NCBI GenBank assembly: GCA_003151215.1
Contig: PLXB01000103.1
Location: forward strand, 5,080 to 18,237
Origin: Ignavibacteriota bacterium
GTDB lineage: Bacteria; Bacteroidota; Kapaibacteriia; Palsa-1295
DNA length: 13,158 bases
Direction: 5' to 3'
Shown here: positions 6,249 to 13,158 of the stretch, one piece after another
How positions within the stretch are numbered: position 1 is the first letter of the stretch
Layout: the number at the start of each line of letters is the position of its first letter
The notes under the pieces: model-generated
What the model was told of the DNA's origin: nothing
Database searches by the model: none
Seen by the model: only the letters and a program-made list of their open reading frames with translations
Position numbers and translations under genes: made by a program

Positions 6249-7883
6249 CTATACTCCTATGCTATTTGGGAAGATCGGAAGTTCTACTATAAATTTTGAT
6301 CCTTTTCCAATTTTACTTTCTACATTTATAAGTCCATTATGCGCTTCTATAATTGATTTAGTAATGGCAAGCCCTAATCCCAGTGAGCGCGCCGTATGTT
6401 CGGCCCCTTGGTGAGCACGAGCTTGCTCGGTACGATAAAAACGACGGAATATTTTTTTTAAATCATCAGATGCGATCCCGGGGCCGGTATCCTCTACTCC
6501 GAAGGAAACGGAGTGGTCATTCTTCTTGAGGAATAATGTTACCGTTCCGTTTTGTGGAGTATATTTAAATGCGTTATCGAGAAGATTCATTAGCACTTGA
6601 TAAAGAAGTGTCGGATCAGCATTAATATATATCTTTTGGGTATTGTCATCAAATTTTCGTTCGAAATGCAACCCTCTATCGGAAGCAAGGATTTCTGCAT
6701 CTTCGGAGATCGAAGTAAGAAATGTATAAGGGGAAATAGGTTCTTTCATAATTGGTAAACGGTGATCATCGGCTTTGGCAAGCAGGAGTAATCCTTCGAC
6801 GATACGCTGCATTCGTTCGACTTCTTCCATCATACTCGAAAGAATTTGATGCGACTCGACTTTATCCAGATGATGGGCAGCTTCAACTTTTCTCTGTGCC
6901 TGTTCGATCTCACCTTTCATGATAGCAAGAGGAGTTTTGAGTTCATGAGAGGCATCGGAAGAAAACTGCGCGATCTGATTGAACGAACTTTCCAGACGAG
7001 AGATCATCGAATTGAGGGTACTGACAAGGCTTGTGAGTTCGCGGTCGCCGCGTGTGGGCATTTCGATACGTCTCGAAAGATTTTTTGCGCCAATGTCGCG
7101 CGCCGTATTGGCAATTTCTTCGATCGGGCGCAAAGCTTTACGCGCCAAAATAATACCGCCAAGGGTTGCGATAAGTAAAGCAATAGGCAGGATATAAAGA
7201 TAGGTTTTCTGTGAGCGTGAAATGACATCTTTGATATCGGCTTCTGAATATGCTGAAAAGACAGCAAATCGTCCGTTCGAAGCAATAGATGCCCGGAGAA
7301 CCTCACCATTCAATTCCACTTCTCCTAAAGTTCTGGCAGAGTCCCCCGAACTGATTTTTGTGATCGAAAACAGGTCGCGTATAGTATCCGATCTGAGGTT
7401 TTGTGTTCGAAAAATTGGTGATCCGATGGGGATCCTTCCATTAATGGAGTCGAGGGCATATATTTCTATAAGATCGTTGCGGCGGCTTGTCAGCGTTCGT
7501 TGAACAAGTGCGTCGAAAGGATCTGCAGAAGTCGTATCCTTTCCTGAAAGTTCTCCGAGCATTTCATCCATAAGTGAGCTAAGCACCCGGTCGGTAAGAT
7601 CCTGCCCCGAAACGCTATCGGGCGAATCTCTGATTGCATCATCAACTAATTGCTTCAGTGTTTTGCTCGAATAATTCGTATGAGTATGTGGGTTGCCGAT
7701 CGAAAAATGTTTTGAGGGACGGTTACTGATCAGATGCAGAGCAGTTTTTGCATCTTCAAGAAGTGCAGTATCAAGATCATTTGTAAGCGAACGATAGAGT
7801 AGTAGATACTGCACAATGCCGACTGCGGCGACAGTCAGTACAACGAGAAGCGAGTACCACAGTACTAATCGGATTCGAAGCAT
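6249..7883 (-). CDS. Membrane-bound sensor histidine kinase
   Basis: A 544-residue class I (EnvZ/CusS-like) kinase. It has a first membrane segment at about 9-30, a periplasmic sensor region of about 195 residues (31-226), a second segment at about 228-247, a HAMP linker (RKALRPIEEIANTARDIGAKNLSR starts at 248), then the dimerisation domain with the H-box SSDASHELKTPLA, phospho-acceptor H313. The ATP-binding domain shows the N-box NLLDNAFKYTP (433-443), G1 DTGPGI (465-470), the F-box FRRFYR (479-484) and G2 GLGLAITK (502-509). All catalytic motifs are intact. The partner is very likely the response regulator at 8759-9451, with a barrel-protein gene lying between the two. The sensor region has no motif I recognise, so the signal is unknown; overall likeness to metal-sensing CusS-type kinases is only from the core domains. 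It starts at ATG 7883, 103 bases after the barrel gene. Confidence 0.94.
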   Translation of the reverse strand: MLRIRLVLWYSLLVVLTVAAVGIVQYLLLYRSLTNDLDTALLEDAKTALHLISNRPSKHFSIGNPHTHTNYSSKTLKQLVDDAIRDSPDSVSGQDLTDRVLSSLMDEMLGELSGKDTTSADPFDALVQRTLTSRRNDLIEIYALDSINGRIPIGSPIFRTQNLRSDTIRDLFSITKISSGDSARTLGEVELNGEVLRASIASNGRFAVFSAYSEADIKDVISRSQKTYLYILPIALLIATLGGIILARKALRPIEEIANTARDIGAKNLSRRIEMPTRGDRELTSLVSTLNSMISRLESSFNQIAQFSSDASHELKTPLAIMKGEIEQAQRKVEAAHHLDKVESHQILSSMMEEVERMQRIVEGLLLLAKADDHRLPIMKEPISPYTFLTSISEDAEILASDRGLHFERKFDDNTQKIYINADPTLLYQVLMNLLDNAFKYTPQNGTVTLFLKKNDHSVSFGVEDTGPGIASDDLKKIFRRFYRTEQARAHQGAEHTARSLGLGLAITKSIIEAHNGLINVESKIGKGSKFIVELPIFPNSIGV

Positions 7884-7986
7884 TATCTTTTTGTTTGTCT
7901 CATGCCGAACGAAGCATAACGTTGTGAAAATCTGAGATGATAACTTGAGAGTTTATTTTTTTTCTGTTCGCCCCTTATAAAAAAAA

Positions 7987-8694
7987 TCATAAAATAAATG
8001 TAATTCCTATCCAGGGCACAATACTTTCGATCTTAAAAGAATGTTGGGTAGTGATGATGACTCCGCCCAACTCTCCGGCAAGTGTTGTTCCAAAAATACG
8101 AAGTGCCAGTGAGTATGCGCTTGAACCGGTTTCGGAAACGATCCAATTCTCCGAGATCAATTTCGTTGTTCGCGCAACTCTCCATTCACCGCCGATCATC
8201 AAGACGGCAGAACTTGATTCGCGAGTCGATGAATACCCTCCGCCGAACCCGGCATGGATAGCAGCAACATTATTACCGTAACTCATGATACCATAGCCAT
8301 ACAATGCGTTTTCCCAGTTGCGTCCCGATCCGGTTAAATCTGTGAGAATAATGCCTCCGGAGATCGTGAGATCGCCATATTCGGCTACTTGAAGCTGTGC
8401 TAATCCAAAATAAAGAACGTGTCCGGAAATTGTAAACGGTGTAAATCCGCCTCGAATCATAAACTCATCGGTGATACCATATCCGAAATTCGGAAAAATA
8501 ATTTCTGCCAGATTGATATAGCCATTATCTTCCGGAAGAGATCTTGCCGTAGGGGAGAGAAGGAGTCTGGAAAGATTGGCATCGGAGATCAAACCATGTA
8601 TAGAATCCTGTTGAGCCAAGAGTGGTTTGCTTCCCAGGATTATACAGACAAAAAGGATTATCCTTACGAACTGCTCACTCATTCTTCGAAACAT
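7987..8694 (-). CDS. Predicted outer-membrane beta-barrel protein, between response regulator and kinase genes
   Basis: The 235-residue protein starts MFRRMSEQFVRIILFVCIILGSKPLLAQ, a Sec signal peptide cut after about residue 28. The rest is a series of alternating short strands with many Gly, Tyr and Phe, ending in IVPWIGITFIL, as expected of an outer-membrane barrel. The segment LLLSPTARSLPEDNGYINLAEIIFP followed by GYGITDEFMIRGGFTPF, and later ENWIVSE, recalls a family of uncharacterised Bacteroidota proteins with ...TARSLPKGEGY... and ...ISENWF... blocks; this is from memory. ATG at 8694 is chosen over TTG at 8733 because it gives a clean signal peptide; ATG at 8682 is also possible. The gene lies 64 bases after the response regulator and 103 before the kinase, on the same strand and with no terminator between, so the three probably share a transcript. 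It may be a target or a sensor accessory of that system. Confidence 0.75.
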   Translation of the reverse strand: MFRRMSEQFVRIILFVCIILGSKPLLAQQDSIHGLISDANLSRLLLSPTARSLPEDNGYINLAEIIFPNFGYGITDEFMIRGGFTPFTISGHVLYFGLAQLQVAEYGDLTISGGIILTDLTGSGRNWENALYGYGIMSYGNNVAAIHAGFGGGYSSTRESSSAVLMIGGEWRVARTTKLISENWIVSETGSSAYSLALRIFGTTLAGELGGVIITTQHSFKIESIVPWIGITFIL

Positions 8695-8758
8695 TTTGTT
8701 AATTGCAACGAAGGTGCAGGGTCCCACTGGCAATGAGTTTTGCTGATTGGAGTAAATA

Positions 8759-9451
8759 TTAATCTTTTATTCCGTATCCGATGCCGCGCTCAGAGATCAT
8801 TAACTTATCCTTCTCTTCATAATTATTATCGAGTTTTTCCCGAAGTCGTTTGATATATACGTCGATCACGTTCGAACCCATTGTAAAGGTATAACCCCAG
8901 ACATGCTGGGTAATGACCGAGCGAGACATAATGCGCCCTTTATTCTTGAGCATATACTCCAGTAATTCATATTCTTTCACAGTAAGCGGGATATTATATT
9001 CTTCGGTTGTGCCGGGTTTTATGCGTTTCGCCGTGTGTGTGACGGTGTCTAACACAAGATCATGCGATACGAGCTGCGTTTTCTTTTCAATATCGGAGCG
9101 ACGAAGCAGCGAACGAACCCGGGCAGCGACTTCTTCAAAAAGAAACGGTTTCGTAAGATAATCATCTGCACCGGCGTCGAGACCTTCGACTTTTTCATCT
9201 ATCTCCGATTTTGCAGTAAGACAAAGTATAGGTACGATCCGACCGGCGGCCCGCAAAGCTTTGATGACTTCAATACCGGATTTTTTCGGCATCATCACAT
9301 CGGTAATAATTAGATCGTATGATTCAGCAAGTGCATGGAATAAACCTTCTTCGCCGTCAAAAGCAACATCAACGGTGTATTTTTCTTCTTTCAGACCCTG
9401 CTCCAAAAAGCGGGCGACTTTTTTTTCATCTTCTATAACAAGTATGCGCAT
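8759..9451 (-). CDS. OmpR-family response regulator
   Basis: The 230-residue protein has an N-terminal receiver domain and a C-terminal winged-helix DNA-binding domain. The receiver shows the acidic pocket E7-D8, phospho-acceptor D51 in ITDVMMP, T79 in CLTAKSE and K101 in LTKPF. The C-terminal half has LTVKEYELLEYML, the recognition-helix region SNVIDVYIKRLREKLD and the terminal wing SERGIGYGI, as in OmpR, PhoB and CusR. Length and all key residues are normal. It would be phosphorylated by the kinase at 6249-7883 and bind promoter DNA as a dimer. It is the first gene of the three-gene cluster, so its promoter should lie in 9452-9559; a one-mismatch -7 element (TATAGTTG, 9475-9482) is present there. 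The overall sequence is closest in feel to CusR-type regulators, but no metal-resistance genes are nearby. Confidence 0.95.
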   Translation of the reverse strand: MRILVIEDEKKVARFLEQGLKEEKYTVDVAFDGEEGLFHALAESYDLIITDVMMPKKSGIEVIKALRAAGRIVPILCLTAKSEIDEKVEGLDAGADDYLTKPFLFEEVAARVRSLLRRSDIEKKTQLVSHDLVLDTVTHTAKRIKPGTTEEYNIPLTVKEYELLEYMLKNKGRIMSRSVITQHVWGYTFTMGSNVIDVYIKRLREKLDNNYEEKDKLMISERGIGYGIKD

Positions 9452-9474
9452 AAGTCGAGATGATGTTTGAATAC

Positions 9475-9482
9475 CAACTATA
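9475..9482 (-). promoter_or_regulatory. Possible -7 element for the response regulator cluster
   Basis: The - strand reads TATAGTTG, one base off the TAnnTTTG consensus, 23 bases before the regulator ATG. A short hairpin (ACCTC, loop of four, GAGGT; 9488-9501) lies just upstream of it. No -33 element is clear. Confidence 0.25.
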
Positions 9483-9559
9483 CGTCTACCTCGGAAGAGG
9501 TTTGACTCCTATGCAACATCCTTTCTGCGATTCGAATTTCGGGATTCTTTAATAAAAAC

Positions 9560-10711
9560 CTAATGGCTGAAGGAGTTTTGTCCGGACTGAAGACTATCCT
9601 GATGCGATGGAGGAAGGCTTTCCTTATTATGAATCGGCACTCCGGATAATTCCTTCCAAATATTCGAAAAGTATGTATTAATATCCATAGGTAAGCCATG
9701 AGGCAGATCCGGCTCAATCTTCATATCGAAACTTATGCCTTGTTGTATAGCTTCCTTCTGTAACTTAAGAGATGTCAGGAGGAATTCATGAGAATCGGAA
9801 GAACCTGATATAGCAAGGATTTTCAAATGATTTGCCGCCGCATTCTTAAGCTTGGTCTCCTGAACTGATGTTGGAGCAAAGCCGGAAAATGCAATGACGT
9901 TTCGAATGAGCTCAGGATGAGAAAGGCCATAATCATATGCTATTTGTGAACCCTGGGAATATCCAAAAAGAGAAATATTCCTGATATCTACCGTCGGATC
10001 ATTCGATAATTCTCCGATGAGTTCATTGAGCTTTGCATCTGCAGCTACCGTATCGCCATCCCAGGAATTTGTTACTTCTGAGATTCTATGCACTGCAGCA
10101 GGAAATACAATGATGAGATTAAGAGAATCCGGCAGAATATTCATTCGGGTTATCAGCCGCTCATAGCAATCATTACCCCCTTGCAATACAATAAGTACAG
10201 GGTATTTTACATTGGGCTGGAGTTGCTTCGGTTTCAGAAGCAGTGTTGGTTGTGGATGCCAGTAAGGTATTTCTTTATCTCTGATCCCGCTCCAATAGGA
10301 ACATGCTGAATCAATCCAGATCTTACCGCAGACGGAATTAAGTATTTCCAGAGATCGGATTAATTGAAAATTCCAGAAATGTCTGGAAAGAGCTTTTGAT
10401 AGTGCATCCTGAGTTCCTTCTTTATCCCGAAGTGATGCCTTAGCGCGTGCAATTCCAAAAAAAGATGTACCTTTGAACCACTCTCTGACATCGATCGGCA
10501 GAGTTTCACACAAAGCGCGAATTCTGTCGTAATCGGCAATAACTGCCCTTTGGTCACTTTTTATTTCAGCAAAAAATGTCTGATGCCAATACCAAGTGAG
10601 AGAATCCGGCTCAGAGGTCTGAGCTTGACTCGGAATAATGATGGAAAAATCAATAATTGCCGCAAAAAGAAATATCGAAACGTACTTTATGGATGGAAAA
10701 GCAGATTTCAT
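9560..10711 (-). CDS. Exported alpha/beta-hydrolase (esterase-like) with helical N-terminal domain
   Basis: The 383-residue protein begins with a signal peptide (membrane-like stretch at about 9-27, cleavage near SQA at 30). Residues about 38-145 are helical; RDKEGTQDALSKALSRHFWNFQ resembles the TPR-like helix pair often found next to exported hydrolases. The catalytic part runs from about 160 to 355: PVLIVLQGGND forms the first strand and oxyanion region, GYSQG (250-254) holds the nucleophile S252, and ISGSSDSHE (D306) and LPHGLP (H338) give the expected Asp and His. This order matches the esterase D / polyhydroxybutyrate depolymerase type of serine hydrolases. The substrate cannot be read from the sequence. 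The last 25 residues are polar and probably disordered. The gene stands between the regulator cluster and the SIMPL gene, with 159 bases upstream containing a -7 candidate. Confidence 0.85.
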   Translation of the reverse strand: MKSAFPSIKYVSIFLFAAIIDFSIIIPSQAQTSEPDSLTWYWHQTFFAEIKSDQRAVIADYDRIRALCETLPIDVREWFKGTSFFGIARAKASLRDKEGTQDALSKALSRHFWNFQLIRSLEILNSVCGKIWIDSACSYWSGIRDKEIPYWHPQPTLLLKPKQLQPNVKYPVLIVLQGGNDCYERLITRMNILPDSLNLIIVFPAAVHRISEVTNSWDGDTVAADAKLNELIGELSNDPTVDIRNISLFGYSQGSQIAYDYGLSHPELIRNVIAFSGFAPTSVQETKLKNAAANHLKILAISGSSDSHEFLLTSLKLQKEAIQQGISFDMKIEPDLPHGLPMDINTYFSNIWKELSGVPIHNKESLPPSHQDSLQSGQNSFSH

Positions 10712-10788
10712 CGTTGAATTCTATCGTTCACGAACAAACTTGAGTAAAAAAGGGGACGAAAATCACCTAGTAAACACATTAGAAACGG

Positions 10789-10796
10789 CAAAGTTA
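10789..10796 (-). promoter_or_regulatory. Candidate -7 promoter element for the esterase gene
   Basis: The - strand reads TAACTTTG, an exact TAnnTTTG match in the 159-base gap between the SIMPL stop and the esterase ATG, about 77 bases before that ATG. The gap is A/T-rich and otherwise shows no gene or terminator. A -33 TTTG is not evident. Confidence 0.4.
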
Positions 10797-10870
10797 CAGA
10801 GCGTTTAAAAAATGTTGATAAAATTTGAATTAAGGCAGAAAACCTTTAGAAATCAAGTTACCACCATACT

Positions 10871-11632
10871 TCAATCGATCCCGAATTCCAAACGCGCTGT
10901 GATCGAAGCTGTCTTATTTTTCGAACTCGTGTTGAAATTTCCTCCATAGGAAAATTCTTCACTGGAATTTTGGGCTGTGATCTGGAATATTCCCATTGCA
11001 GCATTCCTCAAACTTCCCAATCCGCCTCCGGCATTCTTGGCGATCCGATCTGCCCGGTTTTTTGCGTCGGCAGTTGCTGAAGCGAGCATTTCTAATTTTA
11101 GTTCGGCAAGTTTTGTATAGTAATAACGAGGCTCAGCAGAGTTAAATTCGATACCGCTATTGATAAGTTCAGTCACTTCACGGGACATGGTTTCGATCTT
11201 ATTAACTTCTTTCGATTCAATATCAACGCTTTGTGCCAGGGTGTAACCATCGAAATAGGAATCCTTCACCCGACCTTTATCATCATAGGTGTTTTTGAAT
11301 TCCTTGTTGATCGAAATAGCACTGAACACAATTTCTTTTGCATTCACACCTTTTCCTATGAGATATTTCTGTATGGCATCGGCATCTTTTTTCAAAGCGG
11401 CAAACGCATCCTGCATGGACATCATCTTACGACTGAACGAGCCGCTCCAGACGATAAGATCGGAAACAAAATCTTTCTCGGCAAGTCCGGTAACCTTTAT
11501 CGTTTCGGAAATATAATGCGTCTTTCGCCATGCATTCGAAAGCATCGCAGCAGAGGCACACATGGCGATAGCAAAAATAATCGCGCTAAGCCAACGACGT
11601 GTATATATGGGATGGGATGGTTGCGAATCCAT
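10871..11632 (-). CDS. Membrane-anchored SIMPL (DUF541) domain protein
   Basis: The 253-residue protein has a short cytosolic start, one membrane segment at about 13-31 and a periplasmic SIMPL (DUF541) domain. Supporting features are ETIKVTGLAEKDFVSDLIVW at the start of the domain, the helix with DADAIQKYLIGKGVNAKEIVFSAISI, the DGYTLAQSVDIES strand, the block ELINSGIEFNSAEPRYYYTKLAELKLEML and the conserved helix ATADAKNRADRIAKNAGGGLGSLRNA. Family members sit in the periplasm or outer envelope and their biochemical role is poorly known. ATG at 11632 is chosen; a TTG six codons upstream at 11650 overlaps the predicted -7 element. The gene follows the TIM-barrel gene by 78 bases on the same strand but appears to have its own promoter. 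Confidence 0.88.
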   Translation of the reverse strand: MDSQPSHPIYTRRWLSAIIFAIAMCASAAMLSNAWRKTHYISETIKVTGLAEKDFVSDLIVWSGSFSRKMMSMQDAFAALKKDADAIQKYLIGKGVNAKEIVFSAISINKEFKNTYDDKGRVKDSYFDGYTLAQSVDIESKEVNKIETMSREVTELINSGIEFNSAEPRYYYTKLAELKLEMLASATADAKNRADRIAKNAGGGLGSLRNAAMGIFQITAQNSSEEFSYGGNFNTSSKNKTASITARLEFGID

Positions 11633-11637
11633 GGATT

Positions 11638-11645
11638 CAAAAATA
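11638..11645 (-). promoter_or_regulatory. Candidate -7 element of the SIMPL gene, possibly giving a leaderless mRNA
   Basis: The - strand reads TATTTTTG, an exact TAnnTTTG match, followed by five bases and then the ATG at 11632. Transcription would begin at or beside the start codon. No -33 TTTG is clear upstream. Confidence 0.45.
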
Positions 11646-11710
11646 CACAAAAAAACATGTTGTCAGATCGAAAGTAGGTCGACGCTTAGTCCATCCGTTT
11701 GCTCCTCTCT

Positions 11711-12529
11711 CTAAGAGTCCATGCCATTATATTTTTGTTCAAATATTTTCCTAAACCTTTCTGCACTCCACAAGCATACTTCCGATAAATCCGCAACCGG
11801 CTTATTTCCGAATGGAATCGTCTGCATATAACTTGGGGGACCATATTCAGGAGTGATGGTTAACTCCGGTTCGCAACGTTTCACATGCTCATCAATGATC
11901 ATTTTCCACCATTCCTCGAATTTCGCTACGTGCGTCGCCCATTCCGGCGCCCGGGGATCAGGTACTTGCGGACCGTTTTCATAACCAACTCGTGAATGAA
12001 TGTGAATTGTCCGGCTTACCGCAAGATTAATTGCTTCATTGTGATCTTCTAACATCGATTCAGTAACGCAGCACCAATGGCTGAGATCGGCGTTGATCTT
12101 TAGCTCCGGAAATTCCCGCAAAAGAGCCAGGGCATTCATTGGTGAGAAAAGCGGACGGCGGCGATGCGTTTCATGAGCAATGGGGATTTCAAATTCTTTC
12201 TCGATCCGAAGTGCCTCATCGAGGAATTTTACTTGCTGCTTAAAGCTCATCAAATCCCGCCCCGCGTGAGCAACGATTTTTTTCGGCTCATATTGCGCTG
12301 CCAGCTCAATGAGTCGCAGAAAGCTTTCAATATGACTCTCAGTCTCAGTATAAATAAGAGGGATGAAATCCAGATCATGTTCACGAAGAAGCGTTTTGAA
12401 TTTCTCAAAATTAGCAATTCTCTCAACAGCGCACTCTACGCCGTCATATCCAATTGCCGCAATACACTGTATTTGTTCTTCGATTGGGCCAGTCATTCCC
12501 CATAGGGATTTGTAGATTTTTAGATTCAT
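11711..12529 (-). CDS. Sugar phosphate isomerase/epimerase-like TIM-barrel protein (xylose isomerase-like)
   Basis: The 272-residue cytosolic protein has the AP-endonuclease-2/xylose-isomerase-like barrel pattern. An early GYDGVECAV strand is followed by KKIVAHAGRD, then four likely metal ligands at the ends of barrel strands: E120 in AHETHRR, D148 in NADLSHW, H178 in HIHSRVG and E228 in ITPEYG. H151 and R180 are further likely active-site residues. This set is typical of divalent-metal isomerases and epimerases acting on keto sugars or related compounds, but the substrate cannot be inferred. Length is normal. ATG at 12529 is preceded by a close -7 element and, further up, by the terminator of the OmpA gene, so this looks like an independent transcription unit. 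No sugar transport or catabolic genes are adjacent. Confidence 0.87.
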   Translation of the reverse strand: MNLKIYKSLWGMTGPIEEQIQCIAAIGYDGVECAVERIANFEKFKTLLREHDLDFIPLIYTETESHIESFLRLIELAAQYEPKKIVAHAGRDLMSFKQQVKFLDEALRIEKEFEIPIAHETHRRRPLFSPMNALALLREFPELKINADLSHWCCVTESMLEDHNEAINLAVSRTIHIHSRVGYENGPQVPDPRAPEWATHVAKFEEWWKMIIDEHVKRCEPELTITPEYGPPSYMQTIPFGNKPVADLSEVCLWSAERFRKIFEQKYNGMDS

Positions 12530-12535
12530 TATCTA

Positions 12536-12543
12536 CAAATATA
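12536..12543 (-). promoter_or_regulatory. Candidate -7 element of the TIM-barrel gene, possibly giving a leaderless mRNA
   Basis: The - strand reads TATATTTG, identical to the element before the TPR gene, followed by six bases and the ATG at 12529. It lies just downstream of the OmpA gene terminator, which is where a new promoter is expected. No clear -33 TTTG is seen. Confidence 0.5.
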
Positions 12544-12595
12544 AGCAAGTCATTTCCGAGAGGGACTAAATAAAAAGCTTATTGTTTGCGATCTC

Positions 12596-12631
12596 AAAAT
12601 AAAAGAGGCAGATCACAGTATCTGCCTCTTT
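12596..12631 (-). terminator. Intrinsic terminator after the OmpA-family gene
   Basis: A perfect 12-base stem (AAAGAGGCAGAT and ATCTGCCTCTTT, 12602-12613 and 12620-12631) encloses a six-base loop. On the - strand it is followed by TTATTTT, giving a U-rich tail. It lies 23 bases past the stop codon at 12655. The + strand side is only moderately U-rich, so the main direction is the - strand. Confidence 0.9.
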
Positions 12632-12654
12632 CAATCTTTTCTATTCCAATTTCT

Positions 12655-13158
12655 TTATTCAGATTTTGCAATATCTATTTCGACACGACGATTGAGCTGC
12701 CTGCCTTCTGGCAAATCATTCGGAAATTTCGGATCCTGTCTGCCATGTCCTTCGACTGCAACATCAGTAGGCATTGTTCCCGAAGCCCTCAAAGCATCTG
12801 CAGCACTATTGGCGCGTCGCTCGCTCAATGCCTGGTTATATTCGTCAGTGCCGGTAATATCACAATAACCCTTGATTCGTACCGCACGTGCATCTTTATT
12901 TATGCTTTCTCTGATAAGTGACAGCATCTTTTGAGCATGATCATTAACGATCGCACTATCGAAATCGAAGCTTAACATGGCATACCTCTCCAAATGCTGC
13001 TCGTTTTTTGTTGTCGATCTCTTGATCGTTGTCGTTCCGTCAGCGGTATAGGTCTTCCCGTTTTGATCGGTCACTTCAAGTGTATAATGAACCCGCTGTC
13101 CTTCATAATTGCTTGCATTTGGAATCTTCGACGGAATAACAGAGGGCGGTGCACCACT
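12655..13158 (-). CDS. OmpA-family protein, C-terminal part; 5' end outside window
   Basis: The frame is open to the window edge and gives 167 residues, so the GTG at 13074 is internal and not the start. The last ~110 residues are an OmpA C-terminal peptidoglycan-binding domain: LSFDFDSAIVND, then IKGYCDITGTDEYNQALSERRANSAADAL with the aspartate and arginine that contact diaminopimelate in family members, EGHGRQDPKFP and the closing GRQLNRRVEI. It should tether the outer membrane to the cell wall from the periplasm. Before it is a beta-rich segment (NYEGQRVHYTLEVTDQNGKTY) that looks like the end of an Ig-like or similar domain, an arrangement I associate from memory with Kapabacteria-like genomes. 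What lies further N-terminal is unknown. The gene is closed by the terminator at 12596-12631. Confidence 0.92.
   Translation of the reverse strand, partial: SGAPPSVIPSKIPNASNYEGQRVHYTLEVTDQNGKTYTADGTTTIKRSTTKNEQHLERYAMLSFDFDSAIVNDHAQKMLSLIRESINKDARAVRIKGYCDITGTDEYNQALSERRANSAADALRASGTMPTDVAVEGHGRQDPKFPNDLPEGRQLNRRVEIDIAKSE

Noticed and set aside
6846..7178. Open + strand frames of up to 110 codons opposite the histidine kinase
   Set aside because: They are antisense shadows of an intact kinase with all motifs present; their translations show no domain, signal peptide or start context.
9488..9501. Hairpin ACCTC-ggaa-GAGGT between the esterase stop and the regulator start
   Set aside because: Only five stem pairs and no U tract on either strand, so I do not call it a terminator; it may be chance or part of an operator.
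12586..12921. A + strand frame of 111 codons opposite the OmpA gene
   Set aside because: It overlaps the terminator hairpin and the conserved OmpA domain on the other strand and shows no recognisable protein feature.
13072..13074. GTG as the start of a 139-residue OmpA-like protein
   Set aside because: The frame continues open and beta-domain-like to the window edge, so the gene is cut by the window and this GTG is an internal valine.
1..13158. Search for CRISPR arrays, insertion sequences, phage genes, tRNA or rRNA genes and toxin-antitoxin pairs
   Set aside because: No direct repeat series, transposase-like protein, tRNA-like fold or paired small genes could be seen; the window looks like stable core chromosome.

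Overview
The window reads as an ordinary chromosomal stretch of a bacterium from the Bacteroidota/Chlorobiota (FCB) group. The evidence is indirect: starts mostly lack a clear Shine-Dalgarno sequence, several starts are preceded by the Bacteroidota-type -7 element TAnnTTTG, many genes encode exported or envelope proteins, and an OmpA-type protein resembles those I know from Kapabacteria/Ignavibacteria-like genomes. The last point is from memory and the phylum call is an inference. I see no insertion sequence, phage gene, CRISPR array, rRNA or tRNA. No gap between genes exceeds about 160 bases.

Left part (1-4600): the C-terminal half of phosphotransferase enzyme I (ptsI, + strand, cut by the window edge) ends 16 bases from the 3' end of a dTDP-glucose 4,6-dehydratase gene (rfbB/rmlB, - strand). 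Behind rfbB on the same strand lie plsY (acyl-phosphate:glycerol-3-phosphate acyltransferase) and ispD (MEP-pathway cytidylyltransferase). A cytosolic TPR-type protein gene diverges from ispD and meets, tail to tail with one base between, a small gene for an exported and very highly charged protein.

Middle part (4697-9451): a polytopic membrane protein with a GT-C glycosyltransferase-like first loop comes first. It is followed by a - strand cluster transcribed in the order OmpR-type response regulator, predicted outer-membrane barrel protein, sensor histidine kinase, closed by a strong intrinsic terminator. The barrel gene placed between the two halves of a two-component system is the most distinctive arrangement here.

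Right part (9560-13158): all on the - strand, an exported serine esterase with a helical N-terminal domain, a membrane-anchored SIMPL (DUF541) protein, a xylose-isomerase-like TIM-barrel protein, and the C-terminal part of an OmpA-family protein cut by the window edge and followed by an intrinsic terminator.

Three genes (TPR, SIMPL, TIM-barrel) carry a perfect TAnnTTTG element ending only 5-6 bases before the chosen ATG. If these are promoters, their mRNAs would be leaderless or nearly so. No single pathway links all the genes; the themes are envelope biogenesis (lipid, isoprenoid and surface sugar precursors), envelope sensing and exported proteins. I found no clear novel defence or biosynthetic system.
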